From Vicia villosa (taxonomy: Eukaryota > Streptophyta > Magnoliopsida > Fabales > Fabaceae): DNA of 64,000 nucleotides. The translations under genes were made by a program, and so were the position numbers. The notes beneath the pieces were generated by a model. It was not told the DNA's origin. It saw only the letters and a list, made by a program, of their open reading frames with translations, and did not search any database. This document shows, one piece after another, positions 11,453-21,944 of this stretch; the stretch's first letter is position 1, and each line of letters begins with the position of its first letter. Location of the stretch: positions 372,001-436,000 of the forward strand of contig NW_026705770.1 of the NCBI RefSeq assembly GCF_029867415.1, read 5' to 3'.

Positions 11453-11998
11453 TTGATTAAATACATCTTTTATTATCCAATGAAAGCCAAGATTTTTGCC
11501 AAAAAAAACACTACTTCCCATTTGAAAAACTTATTTCTAAGTTTGTGGCAAAAATTCAAAATTTCAATCAAAGTACAAGAATACTCCATTTACCCGGGTA
11601 AAAGGAACTTTTGTTTTCAATGCAACAGCTATTGCACAAAAGAACTTATTTCACAGAAGAAAAAGAATAGCCCTTTTAGAACCCCTATCTCATCATCTCC
11701 ATACAACCTGCCTCTATTCTCGTCTCTTTTTCCTTCCCCCAACCCTAGCCTGCCGCAACCCCTTTCTCCACCATCACCACCTCCGATTGAAAAACCAATC
11801 CCATATTTATTCTCCCCATCACACGAGCTTCCTAATGAACCTAATAGATTATAGTTTCAGTGAACCTTGTCGTCGACCACCGCTGCTCATTTTCCAACTG
11901 TCATAGTTTGAAATGGAAAAAGAAAACACTTTTCTTTCTTTTCCCCTAATGCTTTTGTTTTCGATTGTCACAGTTTAAACTTAGTTTTCAGTTATCAG
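11453..11998 (+). other. Helitron B 5' region with promoter/5'-UTR-like DNA
   Basis: Pyrimidine-rich stretches (11700-11780, ccttcccccaaccc and similar) and an intron-like tract before 11999 look like captured 5'-UTR and intron DNA. The open frame at 11453-11854 has low-complexity S/P content and no domain, so I do not call it a gene. Confidence 0.4.
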
Positions 11999-12109
11999 GT
12001 TGGAAAAAACATCTCTATTGGTAGGCATGCTTTTGTTGACCAGTATAGTGCCACTGATATAGTAATCAACGGATCGGGGAAGCTTAAGCTGGTATTTAAA
12101 CATCTTCAG
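11999..12109 (+). pseudogene. Captured exon of NADP-isocitrate dehydrogenase
   Basis: After an AG acceptor the sequence encodes ISIGRHAFVDQYSATDIVI and GSGKLKLVF. This corresponds to the strongly conserved plant/animal NADP-ICDH segment IGRHAFGDQYRATD...GPGKLKLVF, which lies just after the active-site region. A GT donor follows (cag|gtatgg). Substitutions at invariant glycine and arginine positions (F-V-D, Y-S-A) and an indel near its start mean it cannot encode a working enzyme. It is a single stranded exon captured by Helitron B. Confidence 0.85.
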
Positions 12110-12509
12110 GTATGGGATATTTTTATTGTGTTGCAGAATTCACCAACCGTGATTTAAGATTTGGAGTTCTTTTAGATCTCGTAGAGATGAGGATGAGTGA
12201 CATTTTGAAAGCTAGAGAGGTTCCAAGTCGATTTACTTGTGTTTGTGTTGTCACTAACTTCCGTTGTGAAAAGAATTAATAGGAGCTGTTTAAATCCAAC
12301 TGAAACTTAGGTTCTTATTTCAACTTGTCTAATGGTTCTTATTTTGGATAGGATAGAATATGTACTTTTTTCTGCCCATTTTAATAATGTGCCTTTGTTT
12401 CTCTTATATGTATACAAGTTACCGACTTTGTATGAAAATCAGACAATACCTATGTTAGAGAACATGTTCGGGTTATGGAAAAAACAATATTGGGTAAACT
12501 AGAATGAAC

Positions 12510-13161
<652 letters not shown>

Positions 13162-13266
13162 TACAATGAGAAGCTTGATTCTTATGAAAAGGAGGTTCTG
13201 AGAGAATCTGCCAAAACAGCTTATATGAAGGACAAATGGGCTGACCCTTATGATATGAAACAACAG
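13162..13266 (+). pseudogene. Captured exon a of tubulin-folding cofactor A
   Basis: 35 codons encode YNEKLDSYEKEVLRESAKTA and MKDKWADPYDMKQQ. This closely follows plant tubulin-folding cofactor A (KIESEL), a small three-helix chaperone that receives beta-tubulin: ...SYEKEVEREAAKTADMKDKGADPYDLKQQE. The frame is open. The 3' donor appears mutated (cag|ga instead of GT). Paired with the exon at 13567. Confidence 0.88.
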
Positions 13267-13566
13267 GAAAGCCAAAATATTGTACTCACTTGATGCATAG
13301 ATTTAAGTTTTTACTTAATCTGTTTAGAATGGATTACTGTCTATTTTAAATTAACTTATAATTTTGCTAAAAGATAGATGGTTTTTTTTCTCAAATTTCT
13401 CCAATTCCAATTTGCAAAGAAGTGTCATTCATAATTTAATTTTAATTAGACGTGTCGTGCCATTCCAGCCGTATTTATTTTCACGTTTGAGGTGTTTCAC
13501 AACAGTCTGTCATTTCCTTTCTCCTCTATAACATATTTATATTTTGTATTAACTTTTATTGGATAG

Positions 13567-13653
13567 GAAAATGTGTTGGCTGACTCTAGGAAAATGGTTC
13601 CTGAATGTCGGAAGTGTCTGAAGGCCGCGTTGGAAGACTTGAAAGGAGCATTA
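13567..13653 (+). pseudogene. Captured exon b of tubulin-folding cofactor A
   Basis: 29 codons between an AG acceptor (ggatag|) and a GT donor (tta|gtac): ENVLADSRKMVPECRKCLKA then ALEDLKGAL. It matches cofactor A residues directly following those of exon a, so exon order and phase are kept. The rest of the gene (N-terminal helix, last helix) is absent. 13654-13960 shows nothing further. Confidence 0.88.
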
Positions 13654-13969
13654 GTACATATATTTCTTATTAAATTATACTTCTATACTAATTTCCCTTA
13701 CTAATAATTTATATGATATCTCTTACTTATTCTTATGATAATTGGACCAAATATGAGTTAGTTAATGAAGTTCGCTGAGTGAATTTATTATTGTTAAAAT
13801 TGTGGGATTTTAAGTGGAAGGTGATAGAAAAATATAATTGATGATAGCTTAAATACAAAACAGTCGATATAAATTTATAGAATGGATACAGAGAATCAAT
13901 CCTAAATCAAGAATAAACCATGATATTAATAGCTAATATAAAACATGTTATTTTTACGGGCCACTATCA

Positions 13970-14202
13970 CCACAATACATTTTTTTAATCAACAAAATAT
14001 TTATAAATATTTATAGTTATTAGTGATATTTGTAAATATTTGTAGTTATTATACATTAGATTTGCTACATATTTGTTTTTAAATATTTTTAATTATTAGT
14101 GATTTTATAATAACAATTATATATCAGCAACAATCAAATTTTATCGAATGATCTAAGAAAGAAATGAATTTACTCGTGCGGATGCATGAATCTTCTACTA
14201 GT
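13970..14202 (+). other. Helitron 3' terminal domain, family shared with 18715-18927
   Basis: This ~230-bp end is repeated at 18715-18927, which defines a Helitron family by its shared 3' end. Hairpin remnant near 14174-14190, tail tcttctactagt. Confidence 0.8.
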
Positions 14203-14416
14203 TACTAATTTAACCTTACATAAAAAATAAATAATTATAATCTATCTACTATCTACTATCTACCCATTACTATTCAATTGACTAAACTACCAATAGTGTC
14301 CTTTTCTATAAAAAAAAATTGCGCTACCAAAAGGATATTTTAGTAACTAACAAACTAACACTACAACTTTTCTACTTTCCAATAACTATTTGACACATGG
14401 AAATTAAAATCCTTTT

Positions 14417-14756
14417 TTGATTAGAATGAACCTACACGTTTTTACATTTCGCTCTCATCGTTTTTCCCGTTTTCTCTCGTCTCTCTTTCTCTCCTTCCCT
14501 CTTCTCTCTTCTCTCTCCTCAAACCCTAAAAATGTCTCAACAAAGAAAGTCACAAACTACCATCCCCGACGCCGCACACCCAGATTGCGTCGGGACTTCC
14601 ATCCTCGTTGTCGCACACTCGGCCACCGTCAAACCCTTTCAGTCGCCTTCTAAAAATCTTAGGTATGCATTCTTATTTTTCCTTACTATTTCATTTCAAT
14701 TTCTTCTTCATAGATTTTGGTTTGTGAATATTTTTATGTTTGTGAACAGATTATAG
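14417..14756 (+). pseudogene. Captured first-exon/promoter region, product not recognised
   Basis: A pyrimidine-rich 5'-UTR-like stretch (14455-14520) leads to aaccctaaaaATG at 14532. The short frame MSQQRKSQTTIPDAAHPDC continues 40-odd codons before a probable GT donor (cttag|gtatgc). Leader plus ATG looks like a real plant gene start. It could be exon 1 of the HD-hydrolase gene whose later exons follow, but that is inference. Confidence 0.45.
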
Positions 14757-15230
14757 AGTTGTGTAACATGAAGGAAGATCCTTAGAAGAAGATTCATTTC
14801 ATGATTGAAAAGTTCTCAAAAAGAGAGCTACTTTCATGATTATCAAATGTAACGCATGGTTTTGGTGTTTTCCTGTTATATTTTTCCACTTTCCAGTTGA
14901 GAAGCTATAACATGTATAAGCTGTTTTGCTATCAAATGTAAAAGTTGTTTTTATCTTTCTGGTTGTATCTCTATGTTTCTCACTTTCTATTATAGATTCT
15001 TTTGTTTTGTTATTTCCTAATTTAGGTATGGGTAAGTTGGCAAAGCTAAAATTTTCTTGCCTATGATCTTACTTATTTCATGTTCTTTAATTGAAATTGA
15101 TATATTTCCGAGCATTAATTTAGGTATAATTAATCATGGGAAAATATTCATTGTTGATGCTGATACCAATATCCAGGTTTTAAAGAGAAGGTAACAAGAA
15201 AAAGGAAATACCGAATGATGTCCAGAATTC

Positions 15231-15276
15231 GGTGTTGTCCAGGATGTTGATAAGCTTGATGTTATTGGTGCTATAG
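15231..15276 (+). pseudogene. Captured exon a of an HD-domain phosphohydrolase gene
   Basis: GVVQDVDKLDVIGAIG, followed by a GT donor in phase 1. It matches the VQDADKLDAIGAxGIAR motif of the plant/bacterial HD-domain metal-dependent phosphohydrolase family (YedJ-like), where this aspartate helps bind the metal. It joins in phase to the exon at 15471. 15120-15190 upstream (GKIFIVDADTNIQVLK) may be another piece. Confidence 0.75.
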
Positions 15277-15470
15277 GTATTTGATAGAATCTGGTATCAT
15301 ATTCTTGTAAAACATGGAATATGTCCCTTTGATTGCATTGAGGCTTTATATTTTTGCAATATTAGTGTCATATTTCGCTCGTGAGCTGGTGTCTGACACA
15401 ACATCGTATTAAGAATTCTACTTAAATGTGATATATTTAAATCAATTTCTTCCTCTGTTTCCAACATTAG

Positions 15471-15643
15471 GAATTACACAGTGTTGTCCCTTTGGCGGGA
15501 GTAAGAAAAGGGTGCTACACGATCTAGCCATTTTACCAAGATCTAATTTATCTAAGGAACAATACATGAACAAAATGGAACAAGCTACAATTAATCATTT
15601 TCATGAGAAGCTTCTCAAGCTTAAAGATATGATGAAAACAAAG
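15471..15643 (+). pseudogene. Captured exon b of an HD-domain phosphohydrolase gene
   Basis: After ccaacattag the frame reads FGGSKKRVLHDLAILPRS, LSKEQYMNKMEQATINHF and HEKLLKLKDMMKTK, then a GT donor. This is the C-terminal helical part of the same YedJ-like HD hydrolase family. No internal stop. The N-terminal HD metal site and the final exon are missing, so it is a fragment. An exon-like piece at 15731-15884 follows but is not assigned. Confidence 0.8.
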
Positions 15644-15884
15644 GTAATTTTAATTCATAGTATCTTGCAGAGACTTTGTCTAAAAATATTCGTTCTCTAG
15701 TATCTTGCCGAACTTTATTTTTTATTCCAAATGATGCAGCTGAGAAAACATCATGTTTCAATGAAGTTTCAAATAGGAGAACGAATTTGGTTCCAAAGGT
15801 TCATCATGAACAAGATTGATATGTCAACACTGTATATTAAACTTCAAAATACAATAATGCTTCCAACCATTCGCTCCTTCCAAG

Positions 15885-16326
15885 TAGGGGTGTGCTTGGT
15901 TGGTTATTTTCAAAACCAAACAATAACCATTTTAAAACCATTTAAATGGTTTGGATTTATAACCATAACCACATTTTAATCAAAATTGGTTATATAACCG
16001 ATTATAAATTTGGTTATGATTATATAACCGGTTTTTTTTAAAAATCCAGTTTTGAAATTTTTTTTTTTCGAATTTTTTTTTTCAAAAAATAAAATTATTT
16101 TGACAACTAAAATATTTGGATTTGGATAATAACCGGATTATAGCCGAATCCAAAATAATTTAACCGGTTAATAACCATTTAATTATATCCGGATTATATG
16201 AATGGATAACCAAACCATTAATAACTAAACCAGTTAATAACCATTCAATTATATCCGGATATTTAAAAGTGGTTTAGATTTGGTTATGGATTAGGACATC
16301 ACAACCGGATATTTTGCACACCCCTA
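15885..16326. mobile_element. hAT-type non-autonomous element
   Basis: TIR taggggtgtgc / gcacacccct a and a perfect 8-bp target duplication, cttccaag (15877-15884 and 16327-16334). 442 bp, no ORF, filled with repeats of 'ggttat..aacc' type (aaccattt, ttggttat, aaccgg). 8-bp duplications with a short TIR of the form (T/C)AGGGGTG fit superfamily hAT. Confidence 0.93.
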
Positions 16327-16334
16327 CTTCCAAG

Positions 16335-17305
16335 GTAGCAATTCTCTTATTGTTTCTTTCATTGGTTAAATATGATGTGCCAATTAATTCTTAGTTCTTG
16401 TCTTTTTTCACTTCGGTCCTAGAGTAAAACTCGAATAGAAAATTCTAAAATTTGAAAATTTATTAATCTTCTTTAGCTTGAACTTGAATATAAAGGTTTT
16501 TATGCTTCCCATATTTTCAATGTATCTTACACGAGTGAAATTTTATAGTCATGCTCCTTACAATACTGATTATTAGACGCATTGCTTGTGCTACGTCCAT
16601 TTCTTTTGTTAATATTTGTATGTATATCAGTGTTTAGCTAATAATGACATATATCAAATGGTTTATATTTACAAAATCTTTTTGTTAATACAGTGATACA
16701 TGATTTGGTGGCTTATAGAAAGGAACACTCAAATATCAAGGGAAAAGATGTTGATGTTCATGAAGTTTAAGGCGGAAGCTGAAACCGTTCGAATTATGAA
16801 TTATATGAAGGTCATGTTCCAGTAGAATAGTTCGTGTTTTCTGTTTTTTACCATCTTAACTACTGATATGATGGAAACAAGGCATTTTGGAACTATGACA
16901 TATATAAGAAGTACTTATTAAACTATTGTTCCGAATATGTAACCCATGGTTCTCTAGATTGGTGGCTTATTTCTAAGTAGTAGAAGTATTAACTAAATGA
17001 AAAGATGTTCCAAATATATAACCTATGGTTCTCTAGATTGATGGCTTATTTCAACAATATGTACCTATTTAGCTAACTTCAACAACAATTTGTGTCCAAA
17101 TCAAATAACTAGGATAACACTTGTACTAGCAAGAAAACAAACTAGTCTAATTAGGACCCTTTGTCTGTTTATCTTAAGATATGAATACACAACTATAGGT
17201 AAAAGGTGATCAAGATTTGGGAACAATTTTTTATAGGAGATTCAATTTATAAAATGATCAGCAGTTTTGCTAATTGTGAAAAGTGGAGATGAACTTCATA
17301 ATGTG
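16335..17305 (+). other. Helitron C interior
   Basis: Mostly intron-like DNA. 16690-16760 (HDLVAYRKEHSNIKGKDVDV) may be another captured exon, product not recognised. Confidence 0.4.
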
Positions 17306-17313
17306 CTTAAACA

Positions 17314-18206
17314 TAGGGGTGATCAAAACCAAACCAACCCAATAGAAAACCGCAAACCAAACCAAACCAAACCGAAACCGCAAAAAACCGCATTTGGTTC
17401 GGATTAGTTTGGGTCAGTTTTTACAAAACCGCACGGTTCGGTTCGGTTTGCGGTTTGTATTTTGTAAACCGAACCAAACCGAATCAAACCGCACTATGTT
17501 ACAACCTAAATTTTACTAACTCACATCCAACCCAAACTTAAACTTATTATACATTAGCATTATGATTACGAACAATTTTCTCATCCTTACACATATAATT
17601 TCAGTCCCGATCTTCTATAATCTCTAATAACATTATCGCACCTTCTTTACCACATACATCTTCCCTCTTCTTCTATAATCTCTACTCTCTTATATTCTTT
17701 CTTTTTCACCTTCTCATTTTTATGTAAATGTTCCGTATTTCAGTTTCGTTTTTATCGCATATCTTCTTCTCTAATCTCTCAACACTTTTTTCTTTTTCAC
17801 TTTCACTAATCTTTCGTCTCTTCTATTTTTTTGTTTCGTTATAATAATTTGTATATTGTTTTATGCTATTATTTTATATTTAATATTCCACTTTTGTCTA
17901 ATTTAATTTTTACATATTAAATGAAAAATTGTTGTCAAAATATGACGAGTTTTGTTGTTATTTGATAGTGTATGAATGTATAAATATAAAATTCTGTTAT
18001 CATATATATGTGTATGTATGGCTCAATAAAATATTTGTAAAAAACCGAACCAACCGAACCGAACCAAACCGCATTAGTTTGGTTTGGTTTGGTTCGGATT
18101 TTTTTTAAAAGCCAACCGAACCAAACCAAACCGCACTATTTTTTCCCTTGCGGTTCGGATGATTTTTTTCGTTAAAACCGCCCAAACCGCACCGCGAGCA
18201 CCCCTA
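17314..18206. mobile_element. hAT-type non-autonomous element with AACCAAACCG subterminal repeats
   Basis: Starts taggggtgatc and ends gagcacccct a, with a perfect 8-bp duplication cttaaaca (17306-17313, 18207-18214). Both ends are packed with 'aaccaaaccg', 'cggtttggttcgg' repeats (17330-17495; 18040-18195), inverted relative to each other and likely transposase-binding subterminal repeats. The interior is AT-rich and has no ORF of note. Confidence 0.93.
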
Positions 18207-18714
18207 CTTAAACATGAGAAAAGGGAGAAAATTTGACAATGATGCTTTCTGTTTGAAGAACTTCAGTTTTTGGAGTGTTTTACCTTATAAACCAAACATC
18301 CTTATTGTGAAAAAACTATTTAGAATTTTGTATAAATTAAATGTTCAAAAAGATTATATAATTTAAGGTAAGATTTGTTAAATTCACATTTTACAATGAC
18401 GTAAAAAATATAATGGGCAATAGATAAAATAAATAATTAGTTAACATTTCTTTATTTAATGATATTAACAAGTTTATATAAATAGATAAATGTTATGATT
18501 TTAAATGCAGCAACTCATTTATGTAAATATAGTTAAAATATTAAATTAAATGAAAATAAATTTAAATGAAATAAGCATGAGTGATACTAATCTTTTATGA
18601 TTTTTTATGATTATAAAATAATTCATATTTAATATTTTATGATGTATATGATAATATTTGTAGTTTTGTTGCAAATATTTTAGTGAAGTAAATTTAACTC
18701 ACTATTTTCACGGG

Positions 18715-18927
18715 CCACTATCACTGCAATACATTTATTTTAATCAACAAAATATTTGTAAATATTTATAGCTATTAGACATATTGGATTTATCATGTTG
18801 ATGATTTGTTACATATTGTTTTTAAATAATTTCAGTTATTAGTGATTTTATAATAACAATATATATCATCAATAACCAAATCTTATCGATAAATTTACCA
18901 GTGCGGACGCACGAGTCTTCTACTAGT
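18715..18927 (+). other. Helitron C 3' terminal domain
   Basis: Same ~220-bp terminal domain as 13970-14202, with hairpin gtgcg-gac-gcac and CTAGT end. Confidence 0.85.
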
Positions 18928-18929
18928 AT

Positions 18930-19076
18930 AATAATAATAATAAATATAATAATAATATTAATAATATAATATGCAGCCATCACTATTAATAATAATAACA
19001 TAAATAATCTATAATAATATAATATTAAACTAATAATAATAATAATAACTTTAATTCTATTATTTATTTAACTAAC

Positions 19077-19078
<2 letters not shown>
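18930..19078. repeat. (AAT)-rich low-complexity DNA
   Basis: Irregular ata/aat repeats. The phrase 'aatataatat(g/c)cagcc(a/t)tcactattaa' recurs here (18960), near 19860 and at 19950, suggesting an old diffuse array. Confidence 0.6.

Positions 19079-19162
<84 letters not shown>
19079..19162. repeat. (TAA)n microsatellite
   Basis: About 28 TAA units, followed by the same repeat that follows the LINE tail at 3703. Confidence 0.93.
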
Positions 19163-19163
<1 letters not shown>

Positions 19164-19435
19164 GTATAGAGCCACTACTATAAATTTTTTTTTTTTTGGA
19201 GCTACTACTATAAAATTTAAAATCATGATTATAACATTAAGGTTTAAATTATACAACATTATTGAAAAAAAATACTATCCCTTTAAATTAACACATTTTT
19301 GTCAAAAATAATTCTCAATGCCTCCCATTATTAACTTCATTTTAAAATTTTATCTTATCCTTTTAATTCTCACCTTTCAAATTACATTTATTTTATTATA
19401 TTTTTAACCTTTATTTATAGAGGTCAAATTTTTAC
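19163..19435 (+). repeat. AT-rich dispersed repeat, copy 2
   Basis: Matches 3703-3910. It differs by a T-run and a short duplication of 'gagc(c/t)actactata' near 19170-19210. Confidence 0.7.
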
Positions 19436-19505
19436 AAAGAATATAATATTAGTCAATAATATTAATAATAATAATATAATATCTGACTATCAATATTATA
19501 AAAAT

Positions 19506-19815
19506 TAGGCTAAATTACAGTTTTGATCACCCTATTTTGTTGTTTTCACGATATTAGTCCCCCTATTTTGTTTTTAAACACTTTTGGTCTTCATCCTCAT
19601 TTTGGCTTAAAAAACACTTACATATCACTTTTTAAAATAGGTAGCTCATTCTCAAGTGGAGATGGGGGGACCAAAAAATGTATATTAAAATATGACACAT
19701 AAGCGTTTTTTTAGCCAAAGTGAGGATGAGAGATCAAAAGTATTTTAAAAACAAAATAGAGTGACTGAAATCGTGAAAGCACAAAAATAGGGGACCAAAA
19801 CTGTAATTTAGCCTA
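19506..19815. mobile_element. MITE with TAGGCTAAATTACAGTTTTG ends
   Basis: The ends taggctaaattacagttttg and its inverse (caaaactgtaatttagccta) bound a 310-bp foldback with complementary arms ('acacttttggtc' against 'gatcaaaagt'). No ORF. The superfamily is unclear (no convincing target duplication), possibly Mutator-like. Confidence 0.75.
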
Positions 19816-19997
19816 AAATTATGATTATTATTTAAATTATAATTATAACTAATAAATATAATAATTTAATATTCAACCAATACTATTAATAATAATAATA
19901 TAAATAATATATAATAATATAATATTAAGATAATAATAATAAAGTTAATATAATATTCAGCTGTCACTATTAAAAATAATATTATTTATAAAAATTA

Positions 19998-20003
<6 letters not shown>

Positions 20004-20063
<60 letters not shown>
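20004..20063. repeat. (TA)n microsatellite
   Basis: About 30 AT units. 20064-20260 is AT-rich with nothing recognised. Confidence 0.93.
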
Positions 20064-20068
<5 letters not shown>

Positions 20069-20269
20069 GAATTGAAGTAGCAAAAATATTATAAAAATAA
20101 TAATTTAAAAATAGAACTAAAGATTAATTTCAACGAAAGATTAAGTGATATAATAGTTTAAAGTTTATAAGAATTTTATTTTAATACTTTAATAATATAA
20201 AATACAAATATTTTTTAACTTTATTATAAAACAATTTTCTCCATTTATATTAATATGTAATTCCAATCA

Positions 20270-20845
20270 GTGGAGGTCTCATGGAATATAGTACTTGTTG
20301 TTACGAGCAGTCGCTTGTAGCGACGTGATTACTTTCAATTTTGAGTGTCCCGAGAAGTTAGAACCTTAGAACTCTTATCACATCTTGGCCTTTTAGGATG
20401 TAGTGCAGAAACATTTCAAGTGCAAACTTGAACCAGTTGTCATGCGATGCTACACTCAGACGAGTTTTTCTTGAAAATATTATTGACCCCACAAGCAGTT
20501 GTGGAGGCCGATAATATCTGAAAGAGGATCGTAGTCTCTAGGAACTTTGTATAACCTGTTGTACAGGTGAATTAACCGTTAGTACATACCTTTATGGGTG
20601 GTTCTTATCAGGTGACTTCATGTTGGTGGTTCCCTATGTGCCTTTTGCAGCCTTTACATGTGGATCTTGTCGTGTTGCATTGCATCCAACATTGCATTTG
20701 CATCGCATCATTTACATACATCATGCATACATCCAGGTTCTCCAAAAAAACTTATTTCCATCTGTCTTCATCTTCGGAGTGGATTGTCTACCGTCAAGTT
20801 GTTTCCTCAACACAAGTACAAAACTAGAGCCAATGTTAGAACAAG
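20270..20845 (+). mobile_element. Leader of an Ogre/Tat-type element (outermost of the nest)
   Basis: GC-richer than its surroundings and leads without interruption into the gag start at 20846. It contains repeated 'gcattgcat'-type phrases, also seen in front of gag in the Ogre element at 27180-27600. This is the untranslated leader that such elements carry between primer binding site and gag. Its own LTR and primer site are not visible to the left. Confidence 0.6.
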
Positions 20846-21944
20846 AATGGAAAATCAAGAACAACATAATGCAGAAGTCATGATGAAAATTATTGAGTTG
20901 AAGGAAGGCATGACTAACCTTACTGAGATGATGCAAGTTCTGATTTCTAGAGGAGAACCACCTCAGAAGACTGTTATCTCTAAAATTTCAATTGTTATTG
21001 TTGACCCTCCACTAATTCAACATCCATCTGTTATGTGGCCTAAGTTTGGTTTGCCACTGAATTATTCTCCTCCCTGTGAGAAGACTCCTGGGATTGGTCA
21101 ATCTTCACAACTCGTGATCGGTCATCTTCACAGCCAGTGTTTTGTGCTCCTATCATTACTAAACCTCAGCCTATTGTGTACAATGTTGCTCAGCCTACTT
21201 ATGAGAATCCTCTTTTTGAATATCGTGTTGACCATTCCATGAATGGAAGTCAATGAGAAGCTGGAGATATTGAAGATGTCAAAGTGTCAAATTTTAGAAA
21301 AGAGATTGAGATCCATGGAAGACAATGATTACTTACATGATGCCACCGAATTATTCTCCTCCTTATGAGAATAATTCTTCTCCCTATGAGAAAACTCCTG
21401 GGATTGGTCAATCTTCACAACTCGTGATCGGTCAATCCTTACAGCCAGTGTTTCGTGCTCCTATCATTACTGAATCTCAGCCTATTGTGTAGAATGTTGC
21501 TCAGCCTACTTATGAGAATCCTCTTTTTGAATATCGTGCTGCCCATTCCCAGAATGGAAGCTAAGGAGAAGCTGGAGATATTGAAGATGTCAAAGTGTCA
21601 AATTTTAGAAAAGAGATTGAGAGCCATGGAAGGCAACGATTACTTTAGGGTGGCTGCTAAAAACATGTGTTTAGTTTTTGACTTGTCATTCCTGTAATAT
21701 TCAAGACTCTTGAGTTTGAAAAATACAAAGGAAATACATGTCCAAGAAGCCACTTGATCATGTACTACCGAAAGATGGCTGCTTACACTAAGAATGAAAA
21801 ACTTCTTATCCATTGCTTCCAGGATAGTTTGAGTGGTGCTTCATTGTAATGGTATATGGGAATTGAGAAGAACTGTATTCATTACTTTCAAGATCTGACT
21901 GACGCTTTCATGAAACAATATAAATACAATATGGACATGGCACC
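20846..21944 (+). pseudogene. Ogre/Tat gag, 5' part (interrupted at 21944)
   Basis: Starts MENQEQHNAEVMMKIIELKE. Downstream reads LRAMEGNDYFR, AAKNMCLVFDLSF, LEFEKYKGNTCPRSHLIMYY, KMAAYTKNEKLLIHCFQDSL and WYMGIEKN. This is the Ty3-gypsy retrotrans_gag domain (capsid), with the FKYxGxxxPxxHLxMYYRKM and HCFQDSLSGAS signatures of Ogre/Tat elements. Stops and frame changes occur near 21240, 21490 and 21848. A ~310-bp internal duplication is present. The frame ends at YNMDMAP and continues after 34807 with DHRQL, so the interruption is a later insertion. Confidence 0.88.
21041..21650 (+). repeat. ~300-bp tandem duplication inside gag
   Basis: 21041-21330 and 21342-21652 are near-identical (cctgggattggtcaatcttc, 'cagccagtgttt', 'gatattgaagatgtcaaag'). 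Gag carries this stretch twice, each with its own stops. Confidence 0.85.

Larger units (their letters stand above)
14241..18927 (+). mobile_element. Non-autonomous Helitron C (gene-capturing)
   Basis: The 3' end (gtgcg-gac-gcac hairpin, then gagtcttctactagt, CTAGT ending at 18927) is clear, although the next base is A rather than the usual T. The proposed 5' end is A|TCTATCTACTATCTAC at 14240/14241, only 38 bp after the end of Helitron B. It carries a host-gene 5' region, HD-hydrolase exons and two hAT-type elements that inserted later. The 5' end is inferred. Confidence 0.72.

Noticed and set aside
11453..11854. 133-codon ORF as a gene
   Set aside because: Low-complexity S/P content, no domain, lies in the 5'-UTR/intron-like region of Helitron B.
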